A stretch of 64,000 bases of DNA from Sipunculus nudus (GCA_026874595.1 CM049310.1:78113056-78177055); one strand, 5' to 3'; shown: positions 24,505-38,676, numbered from the stretch's first letter. The notes: generated by a model from the letters alone, not told the origin. Made by a program: numbers and translations.

Positions 24505-24572
24505 GAGACTCATTTATGTTACTGTGCGAGTTGTGCAAGATTTTGAAGGACAAAAAATATACAGTAAAAAAT
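24505..24572 (+). CDS. Possible 68-bp cassette exon of coiled-coil gene
   Basis: The acceptor CTTTCCCCAG and donor AAT|GTAAGT both fit consensus. Entered in the phase left by the 7905 exon, the frame is open for all 23 codons (starting RDSFMLLCELCKILKDKK). It leaves in phase 0. Splicing then to 28135 would make the last exon begin with TGA, so inclusion would end the protein 23 residues after exon D instead of adding the Ser-rich tail. This could be a regulated alternative C terminus, a decay-promoting exon, or a chance pseudo-exon. In another frame the segment is also open (LIYVTVRVVQDFEG), so the coding reading is not secure. Confidence 0.3.
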
Positions 24573-26375
24573 GTAAGTATGAGTAAAGGTTATGTCCATC
24601 TATAGTTTTTTAGTTCACTTTATGACCATATATAACATAACTTGGTTTTGTGTTTAAACATAAAATGTTATATAATTCTATAAAAATGGCCATTATAAGG
24701 ACAAAAAAATTTAAATAAAAATCACCCTGTCCCAACAGGTACCAGCTTAGTAGTCATCCTGTTAGGGTGGTCATTTTTGCTTGGGTGGTCATTGACTCTC
24801 CAGACTACAAGTCTATTGTATAATTATGATTAGTGTTAGTGCATGATTGTTCATAGTTCAAATTGCTGTAACAAAATCCCTTATATCTTTGATATAATTT
24901 ATGTTAAATAGGCCTTCAGACTAAGTGTTTTGGAGGGGCACTGAGTGCAAATTTAAGGTCAGGACCACACTATTCCAATGTTTGTTAGTCGGCAAGCCTT
25001 TTTGCTCACTTACGTTGTTAGTCTGTAATGTTAGCCATCACATCTGGCCAGATATTTTAGTCTTAATGTATGATTACAACTGGTTAATTTACAGTGGGTG
25101 CTCCCTGACTATTTGTGACTGCTATTCAGTACACAAGGAGCATGTGTAGCTGCTGGTTACATGTGATTGTTAGTCTATTCTGCAAGTAGCCTGCACATAT
25201 GGCTGCTGGCTAAACATGCCAGTGTAACTAACCCAGCAGCTGTGATGTCCTGTTAGACAGACTGCTGGTGATGTTGGTGAGTCATCCCTTGCTAGTCAAC
25301 ATGTGGACAAACCAGTGATGCTAGAATCAGTGATGCTATGAGTCAGCATACTTGACTTGGCACCAGAGTCTGAAAGACCACATTTGTAATCGCTTACCAG
25401 TGATGTTAGTCAACATGTTCAATATTGGTGCAGTATGCTGAACTGCTGATAAAGCCTGATACAGAACTTGTATAAGGATTGTTGATATGTTATTATCATT
25501 GCCTGCTTGCCTGCTTAGTGTCCATGAGAGACCATATCTATTTGAATTCTTTCACTTTTGAAAAAAAATTGGTTATATTGGTGGGTTAAAATGTTTTCAA
25601 TTTCACGTTTTCATTGTTTCAGGAGGGTTTTCTTCTCACAATCTAACCACGGAGATCCCTACTCTGTTATTTACCATTTGGGTTATAAATTGATCTTTTG
25701 GCTCTCAACTTTAGACACTACAGGCATGGATAACAGAGATGAAATGCCATTGAGCATAAATGACTGTCCATCTGTGTATATATCAAAGGTTATATTCACA
25801 AAGGTTTTATTTTTGCAATAATTTCCCTTTTGGAAATATGGCAGATTTAAACTCTTCAGGAACAAAAAAAAAACATAGTTTGTAGGCTGTAAACCTGACT
25901 CTCCTTTAAAATTATCACTGGACAACAACTAATTCTGCTTAGTTTGTCAGGGAATCCAGCAGTTTGTATGTTTATACAAATATTATTTTCTGTGAGAGGT
26001 AGCAATTTGTGTCAAAACAAATCTGGTATAATTTGTTTATTCTCAAAAAGGTGCTGATTTTAGCTGGCAGCTGACCTCCATGCCACCTGATTGTTTCATA
26101 AATCATTTTTGACAGGAGTTTTGTGATATAGGGATTGGGCTATATTTAACAAGTCATTATCCTATTGCCATATGAGCCAATTCTTCTGTTAAACAACCAT
26201 AAACTGCCAGGAAACTGAAGTATGACAGCCTTACAGGGGATAAACATGAAGCAACAAGGGAGCTCTCAGCTATCTTGATAACATTGACCTTTTATACCTC
26301 TTTATTGAAGTGTACTTGGCTGCATACAGCCTCTTCATATAGTTTGTTTGGGATATTAAAGTGAAGGTATATAGA

Positions 26376-26693
26376 GTTAGTGTGTAAAAGCTAATTATTA
26401 TCATGAAAATAACTTACTGGATGATTGGCTACTGGAAGCCAACAAGCTCAATAATACAGACATGACTGTTGGCTTCCTCAGGACTTGACTGACCCATAAA
26501 GTGTTCTGAGAAGGTTTTTGACCTATTATAGGAAAGTTATATAAAGTTTGTGTTTAAAAGCTAATTATTGTCATGAATTTAACTTAATGACTGTGTTGTG
26601 ATATCTGGTTGAGGCAATGGAGATCATAGCATGGTCATTAACTAAAATAAATAAAATAAAATAAATGAAAATAATTAGCTTTTATACACTAAC
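26376..26693. mobile_element. 318-bp MITE with TAAAAGCTAATTAT inverted repeats
   Basis: The left arm GTTAGTGTGTAAAAGCTAAT and right arm ATTAGCTTTTATACACTAAC differ at one position. A third, direct copy of the inner word lies at about 26545. No ORF inside. Confidence 0.6.
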
Positions 26694-27009
26694 TTTATTA
26701 ACCTTTAATAATATATATGTGTATATGTATTGATCATGCACCAAAAAGGAAACTAACATTCAGGTGGAAATTGTTTTAAATGAACCAATAAAAAGGGAAG
26801 TATTTAAAAGAATGAGGAAGGATACATGTCCAGGCACACCGTCAGAGAAGCATGGTGTCAGCCAGCACTGTTGTGATTAGAGGTACAGGTTATGTATATG
26901 TTAGTCTCATCTATACCTCACCTTCCTGTTCACTAGGGCTTGTTCATTCTTGTTGCTTTACTACGACCACCCCCCCCCCCCACCCCCCACCCCATCTTCC
27001 ATCCCCACT

Positions 27010-27190
27010 GAGGAGCACCCAACACAAGCAGCCATAATAGGCACAAAAAGGTTATTTTTTTCTTCATTTACCTGCTCTCCATCACAATTCCCATATCCCT
27101 ATGGGTAGAGAGTGCGCACCCATGTGGGTTAAGACCATGACAAGGGGTCTTGGAGCAGAAGACAGTACAAATGGGGCTATGGGCCCATAC
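27010..27190 (-). mobile_element. SINE-like element, tail region, minus orientation
   Basis: Inverted relative of the body of the 9573-9840 element, sharing GCAGCCATAATAGGC and AAGGTTATT. The tRNA-like head is not recognisable. A C-rich tract precedes it at about 26970-26994. Confidence 0.55.
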
Positions 27191-28134
27191 CTGGTGGTCT
27201 CAAGTCCTACACATTAACAGTCACTGCCCCATGCATGCTGCATAACAAGCAGGGTTTCAGAAATATAGTATTAGCTAAAATAAAGTTATTTTAACCTTAC
27301 CTGGTTACAAGTCGAGTTTGATGCAATTTGGAGAAATTCTCAATATTTATCCAGTTCAAAACCTTGTTATTGTGCCACCTATCAGGAAAAAGATCTCTTG
27401 AAGTCAAGGGAGAATGTGATTGTATATGTTAGGTTAATGGATTTTGCCTGTGATTGATAAATATATATAAATATATGCCTATTCTGATGTGATTTTCTAA
27501 AATGATTAGCTTGGTATTAGTGGTATTAGCTCAGCTATGATAAGAATTGTGATAAATCATATTCTAGTTGGAATCTGGCTCAGTAACTCTACTGTCTGTA
27601 GAGCTTGTCTATATATTAACTGGCTCAACAGCGGGGTAACCAAAAGAGCTACAAACATTTGGTTTGATGGCATACAGGAACAGTGATACACATATAAGAG
27701 AAACCATTATTATTAAAACATATTACCAGCTACATCATGGTATCTCCTGAATATCAAAGGGCCTATCCGTATTTGAATAAACAATTATCCCTACTTATCT
27801 TATTGCCATTATTGTAGTAATGGGATTAAGGTTTTCCAATAGTTGGAAATGGAAGAAAAGTAAAAAGTTTGTATTCTTGTTGAAATATTTGAAATGTGAA
27901 AAGAGGATATGAGAAGATACACAAGGAAAGACATAATAAAAGCATTAGATGAACATGTGGATGTTGTATATTAAAAAGCCATCTCTTAAGTGATTTTTAC
28001 CCAAAAGACCTTTGACCTGGAGGAAAGGCACAGAGAGAGGTGCTGTTTTGTCATTCAATAAATGTGATTTAATTGCTGGGTAAATTGTTGATAATCATAA
28101 GCAAGTAATAATATAATTATTTTTGTCATTTCAG

Positions 28135-28247
28135 TGAGGGTGTCACATCGACAATGTCAACAAGCTCGCATGAACTTGGAGGCATATCGGCAGGTGTCTC
28201 TCAGCAGTCAGCGATCATCGGCCAGGTCGTCCCCGAGTGTCCATTGA
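28135..28247 (+). CDS. Terminal coding exon of coiled-coil gene (exon E)
   Basis: The acceptor TTTTTGTCATTTCAG is strong. The first two bases complete a Leu codon with the last base of the 7905 exon. The frame continues RVSHRQCQQARMNLEAYRQV, then a Ser/Arg-rich tail SLSSQRSSARSSPSVH and TGA at 28245-28247. The first 20 residues extend the coiled-coil-like helix; the tail is low-complexity and probably disordered, with several Ser in basic context that could be phosphorylated. Exons A-E together give about 164 residues of the C-terminal part. The N-terminal part lies outside the window. I do not recognise the family; a centrosomal or cytoskeletal coiled-coil protein is a guess from composition. 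Confidence 0.75.
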
Positions 28248-29080
28248 CGGCATATCACGAGCTGCTCAACTGTTATTTCATCCATAAAGCATGTGATACT
28301 AAGTGATGTCAGTGCTAATCCATGGCCATTCATTCCTTGTAGATAATGGTATTACATCACTGAAATGTGTATAGATATTGTAAATATTATCGTTTTTATT
28401 GGCCTGATTTCTCATGTTAATTTAATTAGAAACTTGGATACTTTTTGCCTCTGTATACACAGGCTTTACCATAAAGGTCTTGTCTGGGGGGAGGGGGTAA
28501 AAATTAACTTAAGGAACGTTTATAATGAAGATCCTTAATTAACTATTAATTAGCCTATAACAAGTCAGAAGAAATCAGAAATGCTAACTGAACACTTGGA
28601 AAAGAATTTGTATTATATAATTTTATTATATCGTTTTTTGGTGCATGTACTTGTCTCCATTTGTGTGTCCTTAACACTCATATGGTTTTTAACTGGATGT
28701 GACATCATGCAGGATGAAGCCCCATTACTATTATATTAATTCTGTATAACTATTATTAAGTTATAACATATTTGTTAGCTCTGGTTTGTGGTTTTGTCAT
28801 GAGCTGCAAAGTGTCATCTGTTAAGGATACTGAATGTCTTATGGTTTTATCCTGTGATTTTTTATGTGGTTTTATCTTGAATTTAAATATCTGCATCAGG
28901 ATACTGTTAGTTTGAGATGAGCACATCGTTCTAAAATAATCTTATATCAGGTCGGCAACATTTGATTAGGTTTTTATACGGCTACAGACTTGTATTTAAA
29001 GAGAAAAACTTTCACTTGTGTCTGTAAAGTGTAACTTAATTATGCATTCATATCAATTAATGCTAGTGAACAGGTTTATA
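28248..29080 (+). other. 3' untranslated region and 3' flank of coiled-coil gene
   Basis: AT-rich and non-coding after the TGA. I noticed no canonical AATAAA close to the stop. The first plus-strand AATAAA I noticed are at 32053-32058 and 32608-32613, so the transcript end is undetermined. Confidence 0.4.
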
Positions 29081-29082
29081 TA

Positions 29083-29252
29083 TGCAGTGGAACCCTGCAA
29101 TTGCAACCACCCTGCAATTGCGACCATCCCCACAATTACGACTACCTTTCTTGGTCCCGAATATACAATCCAGGTAATTTAGAGTTTCACCAATAAGACC
29201 ATCCCCAAATTACAACCCCTTTGGTCAGTCCCCAAGGCGGGGTTCCACTGTA
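29083..29252. mobile_element. Pogo-like MITE, copy 4
   Basis: Starts TGCAGTGGAACCC and ends GGGGTTCCACTGTA. The interior consists of short phrases such as CTGCAATTGC and GTCAGTCCCCAAGG that echo each other, as in the other copies. Confidence 0.65.
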
Positions 29253-32200
29253 TTGATATATATACTAGTATATATATATTCTTACCACATACATACATAA
29301 ACACATGCAGCTAGTCATAGCATTGTATTTAAAGACCACAGTATTCCTTCAAATATTTCTCAGACCAGCAAGTGTTATATCTAGACAATGTTCACAGCCT
29401 TTAGAGCCTGCCTTGAGAGGGGCAGCTCCCTTGACTAACAGGTTTGTCTGGTCATCTGTAAGAGATGGTTTTTTCAAGTGAGAGGCATACAGCTGAATTA
29501 TTGTGTTTGTTGCCTAGGATGGTTCTTATTTAGATTGTAGGTTACAGTAAACCTTTTACATTAACCACCAATATATCTACTGAGTAGAACAAATGCATAT
29601 TAAAGCATAAGTAGGAAATAATGAGTGGTGATTTCTGAGATGCGTATGTCCAATGCTTCAAGCCCTTACTGCTGTTTCATCTTTTATGCGTAAATACATA
29701 CTTGATTGGTAACTGATTATAATCTTTATCTTTATTATTAGGTAATACAGGTACAATGTGTAGGCCTCAATGTGATTTGTATTGACAAGGGGGGGAAATA
29801 AGAAAACTAGTCGACAAATCTGATTGAAATTAGTGTGTTTATATGTAGACAGTATAGACAATGACAGACTAGCTTATTAGCTTTTAATTGGTCGTTTGTC
29901 ACATCTGATTGTTCATATAACTTTTCTCTCCTTTTTTTTGGAAATGAGCAACCAGGTTGTATACTATAGACTTTATCAGTCCATGATATGTTTGTTACAC
30001 ACAATAATGGGAATTTCATTTGACAAAGAATTCTTATTTCACAGGTATGTCGTGATGAAAATTTAGCCTTACTACAGAGCTTCATCCTAACACTGTAATT
30101 GACAGAGCTAACCTATGGTCAAAGTCAGGTTATCTTAACTACAGTATTGGTATTAAAAGAAAATCAAATTCAACCATTTCCTTATAGGTAAAGATTTATA
30201 TGTTTTTTGTCTGTTATATGATAAATCACACTTGGACCAAGGTCATTGCCGTAGGAACTGTTGTGGTCAAGGCCATAGCCAAGGTTTTAGCTTATGAAGC
30301 CATTGTGGGTAAGAGCTTGGGCTAGAATTACAGTAAAGGGAACAGTTTTGTCTGACGTAACATAATTCAGTTTCAGTTGGAACTCCTACACACCATTTCA
30401 GGGTCCCTTATGCTTTCTTTTTAAACATTCATATTAAGGTGTCTGTATTGAGCTGCCCTATACTTGAACATTAACGCTGTCCCAGGGGTACATTAAGCTG
30501 TATTAGTAAAGCTGCTCATGTTGTGTTTAAAACCACGATCGATAGACTTTGCTGAGCCACATCTGGTTCATTACTGGCCAGACTACTTTTGATTTGCCTT
30601 ATTTTTTGGTCCACTATTCAGAGAATTCCCCATGTGGTCTTGCTTTCATAAGCTTGATCTGATCAATATTGAACTGAAGAATTAGACAGATGATACCACA
30701 GCATGGTAAATACAACATGTGATGTATTAATGTGTCACAAGCTTACTGATCTTCCTTTGTCCACAGGTCTTTAACTAAAAAGATTAAAACTTCTTATCCA
30801 AAACCTCTTTCATCTTTTAAGTCATTCTGATGTCACACATACTGATATTCCTAATATCAGTGTATCTCTAGACAGCATTCAAAAGACGGATTGTATGTTA
30901 AACAGGTGAAGCATAACCTATTTTATAGTTTAGCCATGATGAATGTTCCCAAACTGTCAAACATTTGGGCTTCAGACAAGACAAAACAGGATAGTAGATA
31001 ACTAAGTTTGTCAGGATATTGATATCAGACTTCGTTTGTAATGTTTACTTTAGGACAAACCAATCAGCATTAACAGTCCACCCCCAGACCTTAGGGTCCA
31101 CATAGACTGGTGATTCACCCCTAATCTACATGTGGATCGACTGTGTTTCCCATGTGGAGTGTGTTAATGGATCGGGGAGTCTGATCCCCATGGTGCCTCG
31201 TTAATGGTCACATCGCCTTTTTTGGCTGTAAACCGAGCCTGTTGCCACACAACCAGAAATGCTGAAGCTTAATTATGTATTCTTAGTTCTCAAGGTCATG
31301 CCCATGAAAGCAGTCGTTTTGGTTTTCCCATCTGTTGGTTCGCTCGGCTGGTGAATCAGAGGACCACTGCAGCTGTCTGGCCTGGTAATTATCAGAGACC
31401 AATAGTCTGGGCTAAATTGTACACTACTGTTATCAGGAAATTGATGTTATTACATTTTCTCTTTCGAATGGTTTTCATTTATCTTGAGATAATAATTTGG
31501 TTACGGTAATTAAGGTGGTTTTATTTGACCCAATTATGCAGATGACTATTGTTTTAAGCTTTGCAATATATTTGTCCCAATATGCAGATTACAGCATTGT
31601 TTTAAAATTTTGTGCAGTAATTGTAGAAGTACTGTGTCAGAAAAGCATATTGATATCATTTAATCTTTTTTAATTCATAAGAGAAATTTGTCATCATGCT
31701 TATGTATAGAAACCTATTTCTGCAGCATATGTAGAGTCCAACCCGTCTTAACTGTACATACGATGACCCAACACTACACACACATTTATTTCAAAACTGT
31801 ATTTAATTTAAATATTTCAAGAGAGAGGGGTGTTTGTGTATCAGCTCAGTCTGGTAACATATTGGAACAACAATGGACCTCTTACTGTAAATAGATTGTG
31901 TAATATCCTTAAACCTAGCTTCTGAATGTCTAATTTATTAAATATGCATGTGGTTTGCCCCTTTTACAAAACAACAGATTTAGTCATTGTATGATGCTTG
32001 AATATGTTAAAGTTCAATTTTGTCACATAATGACCCAATTCAGTGTGTTTTGAATAAAGCAGCTTATTTAGATGATTACTCAATCGAGCTGGTGAATTTA
32101 CCTGGTCTAATTAGTGGGTTTTAACTATGCACTGACAGTAGCAGGACCACAGGGTTGGTTATATTGACAGAAATATAAGTTCCTGAGAATTCAATAACTG

Positions 32201-34660
32201 CAAGAACAGATGTAATTGAGGAGTGGCTATTTGCAGGTTACTTTCCCCACATAACAGTCAGTTCACAGGGACAGATTTAGAGAGGAATTCAGGGGGCACA
32301 TACACCATATGTTATATATGGATTTACCCTAAAAAATCTTGGAAATAGAATTATACACACGTAATACCTAAATGTGTTTCACACCAGTTTGAAACTTCAT
32401 TCCCTTTACCTCCGCTTTGTGAGTTACAAACTCTACAAGCACTCACTGCTGCCCACCCCCAACCCCCCTTTTCTATGCTCCTGTATCGGCCCCTGATTTA
32501 CCCAGTGTAAGGTTATTTGCCCGTATGCACCAGGGCTATCTCTTTCATAAAAATCACCGACTGTATAATGGCATGTATAATTTACATGCATCACTGTATA
32601 AATGTACAATAAAAAGTGTACACAGTTTTAGCTTTGTACAATACATTACATCCTGCAGTGTCCTCTGCCTTCACTGAATGTTGACTAAAATGTGAATTGT
32701 ACCAGATTGTAGTATTGTTTTACCAGTAGCAATGAAATCGATGTTATCTGTTATTGGTAACACAGCTTCATTTGTTATATGAATGGATACCACACGTAAT
32801 TTTATTAATTTTAGCAGCATTGTGTGTTATCTGTAATGATACAGTTATTGTACCATGTTTAATTTAAGTGTGCATTACTTTCATTGTGTTAGTGGGCATG
32901 ACAGTGTCATCATAGTTTTAAGTATCTTCTGCACCCTTTCAAAGGATCTACCAGAACTGTAACACTTCCAGCAGCTGTTCACAGTTCTCAGATAGAAATT
33001 GTAACTTTTATATGGCATATATTTGATATATACTGTATGAGGATGGCATTTCAGTGACAGTTGATCTATGCGTACCTGAGCTCCTTGTGTTCTGTTATTT
33101 AATATTTGAACTGACATACTTGTATGTTTCAAAACATACTTAGGTTTAAGGCCATAAGTATATCCACATAATATTCTCACCATTATGATATAATAGTATC
33201 ATTGCTACAGCATCTCTGCTAAATTCTATATTTAGGCAAAATAGTGACACATATCATCCCAATTTCATGATATATAAACAGAAACTAGGGTTTAGTTTCA
33301 GGCAGATGAGGTTAAATTAGATATTTAAAAAAGTTTCTAGCTGATTGTACATTGATATTGATTTAATTTATTTTGATTATTTGATAAGACCGCCAAGGCC
33401 TGAACCATTTGCATTTAGTAGTCCAGGAAAATCAGTAGTTATTTATAGCTTAACCGGATGAGAAATGAGCCAGGTGAGGGCCAGGGTTTATGACAGCGTC
33501 TGTCAGCCCTGAGCTGTTACGGGGGTGTTTTGTATATGTTGTCAGTGAAGACATTCCATAATAAAGGCACCTGTCATACTGTTATTATTACAGAAGGCGT
33601 GTTGTGTTTCTTTCCAGAGTTGTGTCATGCTGTAGCGTACTGCTGTCTGACCATACATTCTGACGGCGCACGGGTGAACGTTGTGTGTGCATGAGGTATA
33701 CTGAATACCAAATCTGGCAACTCTAGAAATGTCTGATATATTAAAACTTACATTACAAGACTCGCCCTTTGATTTATAATTCAAGATGGGGGAATTGTGG
33801 GATGTCTTTACATTTTTCCTACAACGAAGTATAAAATCCCGCCCTCGGGGTCCCTTTATCTCCCCCCCCCCCCCCCCCCCCCCCGCCATATATATATAAC
33901 ACACTGTGCCACTAGTTTTCTGCTTATAAAGTATGTGTATTATTGCAAGTCCTCAAAATTCACTCCTGCACCCAGAATTACATATTTGTTTTCCCCGATT
34001 TCTTTTAAGAATTCCTTACCCCCCCCCCCCCCTTCCTTCATTCCTTGTCACTAATACTTGTGTGTGTGTGTGTGTGTGTAAGATAACCCACATGTTCACA
34101 GCCCGGGGGGGGGGAGGGGTTTAATAGTTGGCGTAACGACGTTATGACGCAATGTTTTAATGAGAGCGTTGCAGCAGCTTGAAAAATAATGAATTTAAAA
34201 AGGTAAACTGAACGCTTTATAACAGTTATACAAGGGGAAAGGGCGGGGCTATCCAAGAACTGTGTTCGTGGGCCCGCTGAGTTAGTACAAAACCAGCCCT
34301 GCAGCCTGTCCAGACAGCTGGGTCAGCTGTGTAAGACACCAAGGCTGTTTATCCTTGGTCTGACAGTAATCCTGGACAGGTTCGGCAGCCAGATACTGCA
34401 CTGAGACAGTGCTGCATGGCAGATCCGTACAAAGAGAGACGGGGCCCTCAACCTCTGTTGTAGACAAAGATATGACTTGAGTATTCCCCTACTTTGTGAC
34501 CATCTTGTTTTCTTGATCAGGCGATTCAGACTATTTTATGAAATAACAGTCACTATGACGTCACAGCAGGTGGTTTTAAAATATAGCTCAATCCATTTGT
34601 TAAACAAACTAAAGATATATGAGTTCCGACGCTCAACTGAATTGGTCTATTAGAATATCT
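29253..34660. other. Intergenic stretch without a supported gene
   Basis: About 5.4 kb of AT-rich sequence with poly-C tracts (33861-33884, 34020-34033), a (TG)n run (34058-34079) and a G-rich run near 34105. The ORFs here, including 120 minus-strand codons at 33542-33904 that run through the poly-C tract, lack splice or start support. I see no gene. Confidence 0.5.
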
Positions 34661-34661
34661 G

Positions 34662-36425
34662 TATGAGCTTTTTCAAAATGTGACCTTGACCACTGACCTT
34701 GTTACCTTAAAATCAGTAGGGTTCTTTTCCTTCTGGTATGTGAGCCAAACGTGTAAGATGAAAGTTGGAATGAAAAGTTTGGCATTAAATGCAATAAAAA
34801 ATCTTTCTAAAGAAGTGGACCCCTTGACCTCTGACATTGTGAAATCAAAATGTACAGGTTTCTTCCCTATTATCAGGCGAGGAGTTTCTGAAAGATGAAA
34901 AGTGTAGCATAAAAAGTTTGGCCAGCACTTCAAAACATAAAGGGTTCACAAATATTCTAAATTTCCACTGACTTGACCATTAAGTTCAAGGTCAAGGTCC
35001 CCAGTTTTGAAACATCTACAAGAACTTGGCTGAAACAATAGATGTACCAAATTTAATGAATAAATTTGCAGTACTTTAAACGTTATGAGGTTATAAATTA
35101 TCTTTAATTTACGACCACTTTGACGGTGAAGAACAAAGTCATCAGTTTATATTTCATCTGATAACTCATCTGATAAAATTATGGAACCATTTGAGGGGGA
35201 AATCTCTAGCACTCCAAAAGTTAAAGGGGTCACAATAATCTATAATTCCCCAATAATTCGGTTTATTTGACCTTGAAGATCCTCGCCAAGGTCAATTTTT
35301 TTTCGATCTCCTCCGAGAACTGGGTTCAAACAACATTTGTGTCAAATCTGAGTACAAAATATTATTTAGTACTTCAAAAGTTATTGGGTTCCCAAAAAGT
35401 TTACATTTTGGTTGATTTGACATCGAATATCAAGGTCAAGGTCACCAGTTTTCGATTGCCTTCGAGATTTTGTAGAAATAGTTCGTGTTTCATATTTCAG
35501 GGGGAATTTGCAGTGCTTCAAATATAATTGCGTTCACAAGATATCTTACAAACGAAGCCTTAGGAGGACAACGGCAAACGATAGGACTGAAAACAATCCC
35601 CCCCCCCCCCCCCCCCCCCCCCTCGGTGGGGTTGGTATGAGGTGGGGGATGGAGACATATTTATATTATATATCTTTATTCGAACAAGAAAGTACAGTAC
35701 AATATTAAATACAGTGAAACCTCGTTGTGTCGAACTCGCTTAAGTCGAATACCCCGCTTATGTCGAACTTACACACGTGATATTCCAGACAATTCTAGTT
35801 GAATTATATCCAAATAAAACCCGCTTGTGTCGAACTCCGGATGTGTCGAAGTTTTCTCAGGGTCCCTTCGACTTCGACACAACGAGGTTTCACTGTATAT
35901 GGAAATATGAAATAATGAAAATATACAGAAAGCAGGAAAAAACGAAAGGTCAGTCTATACTTATTACAAAGTCAATAGATAATAAAACAATTATAGCGTT
36001 TTAATTGCATCCCAAATATGAGGTAAATATTACATCGTCGCACCGTGTCTCAGTGCAATAACTCTGATAGTAAATCTATATTTAAGGATGCTGTTACCAT
36101 TCTTGAGATACCTCTTAAGGATATTTATATTTCTAATGTTACACTTTATACCATGATCGCGCATGTTACTTTTAAGATTTCGCAAATTACCTCCAAGATC
36201 ACCCACTTTTTGTCAGGAAATTTCCAAAGTCATTTGCAACATTCTGCATGGAGAGAAATTATCTAGACGCGGTTACCTAATTTCAGCTTTCAAGGGAGAT
36301 TTTTTCATTGACCTCCCTTGATATTTAGTAAGATTTTTCTTAAATTGGTCCAGCGGTTGTGATTTGTGTCATGCTAACGGACAGCCAGACGGACAAAGCG
36401 CCATTGTCAGCTGAGTTAAAAATCT
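34662..36425 (+). repeat. Dispersed repeat of the GACCTTGACC / CAAGGTCAAGG type
   Basis: Contains several GTCAAGGTCA-type words (near 34990 and 35430), repeated 'ACTTCAAAAGTTA...GGGTTC' blocks at about 140-170-bp intervals, and a right end AACGGACAGCCAGACGGACA followed by GTCAGCTGAGTTAAAAAT. A poly-C tract (35598-35623) and a complete pogo-like MITE (35710-35897) are nested in it. No long ORF. Confidence 0.55.
35710..35897. mobile_element. Pogo-like MITE, copy 5 (intact)
   Basis: The best-preserved member: TACAGTGAAACCTCGTTGTG at the left is matched by CACAACGAGGTTTCACTGTA at the right, a perfect 20-bp inverted repeat with TA at both ends. The 188-bp interior repeats GTGTCGAACT and AAGTCGAA words in both orientations. 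No coding potential. Confidence 0.8.
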
Positions 36426-38640
36426 GGCCATGCAGGTATTATAATGACTTTCTCGAAGTCCAAATTACAAAATTATTCATATACTGTAACTATTTTATTA
36501 TTTAAAAAAATGTTACTACTTACTGGCAACCATGAAGTGTTACCATCTGTGTGTGTGTATGTGTGTGTGTTTGTGTTGGTTTAATTGATGGCGATGTACG
36601 AATAGGAATCGGATTATGAGATTTATGAGGAAGCCCATTATGACATTCTAGAAAAATTAAACCTGTAAGTGAATCTGTACACACATTAACTCATGACAAA
36701 CATAATTACAGGGCCAATTGCACCTAATCACGATATTGACCATTATGTCACTGTCTGTAGTGTAGACAGGTATGGCATAACTAATGCTTCCATTAGAGTA
36801 ATGGAGTGTTGGTTTAATGGAATGACCATTCTGGGCGGGTCTCGTATTCAGGTGTCCTTTTTGTAAATCATTTCTTCTTCATAGAATTTTTAATTTCGTA
36901 ATAGGATAATCGTGATGCATCGTTTGTTCGTGTACATATGGAGTTAAAATGTAAAGGAGAAACTACTTGGAGTATCGTCCAGCATCAAAGAGACTCGCGT
37001 CCCAGCCCTCGAGATTTGATCTCCCGGGTCCCAGTATAGTTTTGTCTCTCCGTTATTTATCGGTGGTGTGTATTATTTAGATTTGCGATTTCACAGTGAT
37101 TTCAAAATACAGAAAAAAGAGTGACTCTGGCTTCTCAGTGTATATTTGTAGCCCATGAAGGACAATCTTCACTGCTATGTATACCAAGCACATTTTAGTT
37201 CACCCATGATATCAGGCGCAGACTGGGGGGGGGGGTGCTCACAACCTTTTTTAATAAAAAAAATATACCAAATAAAATGATACACATTTAAAGTCGAAAA
37301 GAAGTGCCGGATTCGGCGTCTTGCACCATTATTTCCCTATAACTCTGCATGCGAGAGTTAAATATATAGATACAATTGTGAATATTATTTGATGACGTTC
37401 CTGGATCCGGATCCTGTGCCGGATCCACACCAACATCTAATCGATTCTTCATTGGTCCATTCCCGAAATGTCCTGGAATTTACATGAGATTCCGTACATA
37501 ACTGCGTGAGTTATGTTGTGAACAAACACACAAACACACGAACGGGAATGAACGCATGACCTCCTGGCTGAGGCAATACAGTAAATTTCGAAGGTGTAGC
37601 CAAAAGACTGAAGCGGAATTTATTCGAAAGTCTATCAAATGGAGAGATGGGAGAAATGAATACTTTCACAGCTGGTCAACTATTGACCCCCGTCTTTATG
37701 TGAGCAATATTTGAAGAACGTTCGGAGTAAATCCTGGCTTCTCTATGAATAATTATTCCCGCCACGGAGCACCGTGCTGTTGGCATGCCGTCTGCTGAGC
37801 GCTTTAACCTTTCTATTTATCAATTTTTCACATTTTCACGGAGCGCTGACGTTCCCCAGACTGTCTGAATCACTTCCTGTTTGGTGCTGAAATATGGTTC
37901 CACAACCTGATGTGTCCCTGTAACGTTAACGATCACAGAACCATGTTAAATCTAATGGTGTATAGCAACCCAGACGTGGATCACCAAGCACATACGCTAA
38001 TTACTTAGCTCCACCAAAGAGATTATGTTGTCACCTCTGTTTGTTGGTCTGTATATTATAAGAATGCCACAAAAACTACAACATCGACTTCCGTTCTATT
38101 TACCATGGGCCGTTCTATTTAATATTTTCCCTTAAATTTCATTAGTATTGCATATATATCGGCATGAGTTTCTTTTGAAATATTTTAAATATAATAGAAG
38201 CAAATAAAGCAATAAAGCAAAATACAAGGGAAAAAATCATAAACTGAATTTGAGTGTTTGATGAAGAAAACGTCAAGTAATGTAATATTATTAATGGCAC
38301 TACAACTCATCTTCATCTTCGATGCTACCGATTCCCATATTCTTCAGTATTTTTTATATAATTTTACTAAGTGTGAAAACACACAAAAAACTTGTCGGTC
38401 CATTTGGTATAAATCATTTTCTACAGCTTTTGAGCTCTGCCTTTCATAAATCACCACCAATAACAAGATTAAGGCTGATATATAAGCCTGGTATCTTTTG
38501 TTTACGCCGGAAGCTACATATGGAACAAAAATCCTGTTGCATCGTCTGACTCTGGGTCAAAACACACGTAGATTGATCATCAAACGTGCGGGGAAGTACT
38601 GAGCAATAAGTCCTACGGACGAACTTCGTGAATCATCCAT
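36426..38640. other. Stretch without a supported gene
   Basis: Mostly AT-rich, with a (TG)n tract near 36549-36573, a G run near 37225 and a more GC-balanced patch at 37740-38000. I see no exon with both splice sites. Confidence 0.45.
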
Positions 38641-38676
38641 TCAGAACTGGGGAAAACAATTTTCTGTGGGCGAAGG

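Noticed and set aside
33542-33904. 120-codon minus-strand ORF
   Set aside because: It starts in a poly-C tract giving a Gly run; no splice sites, promoter or recognisable domain.
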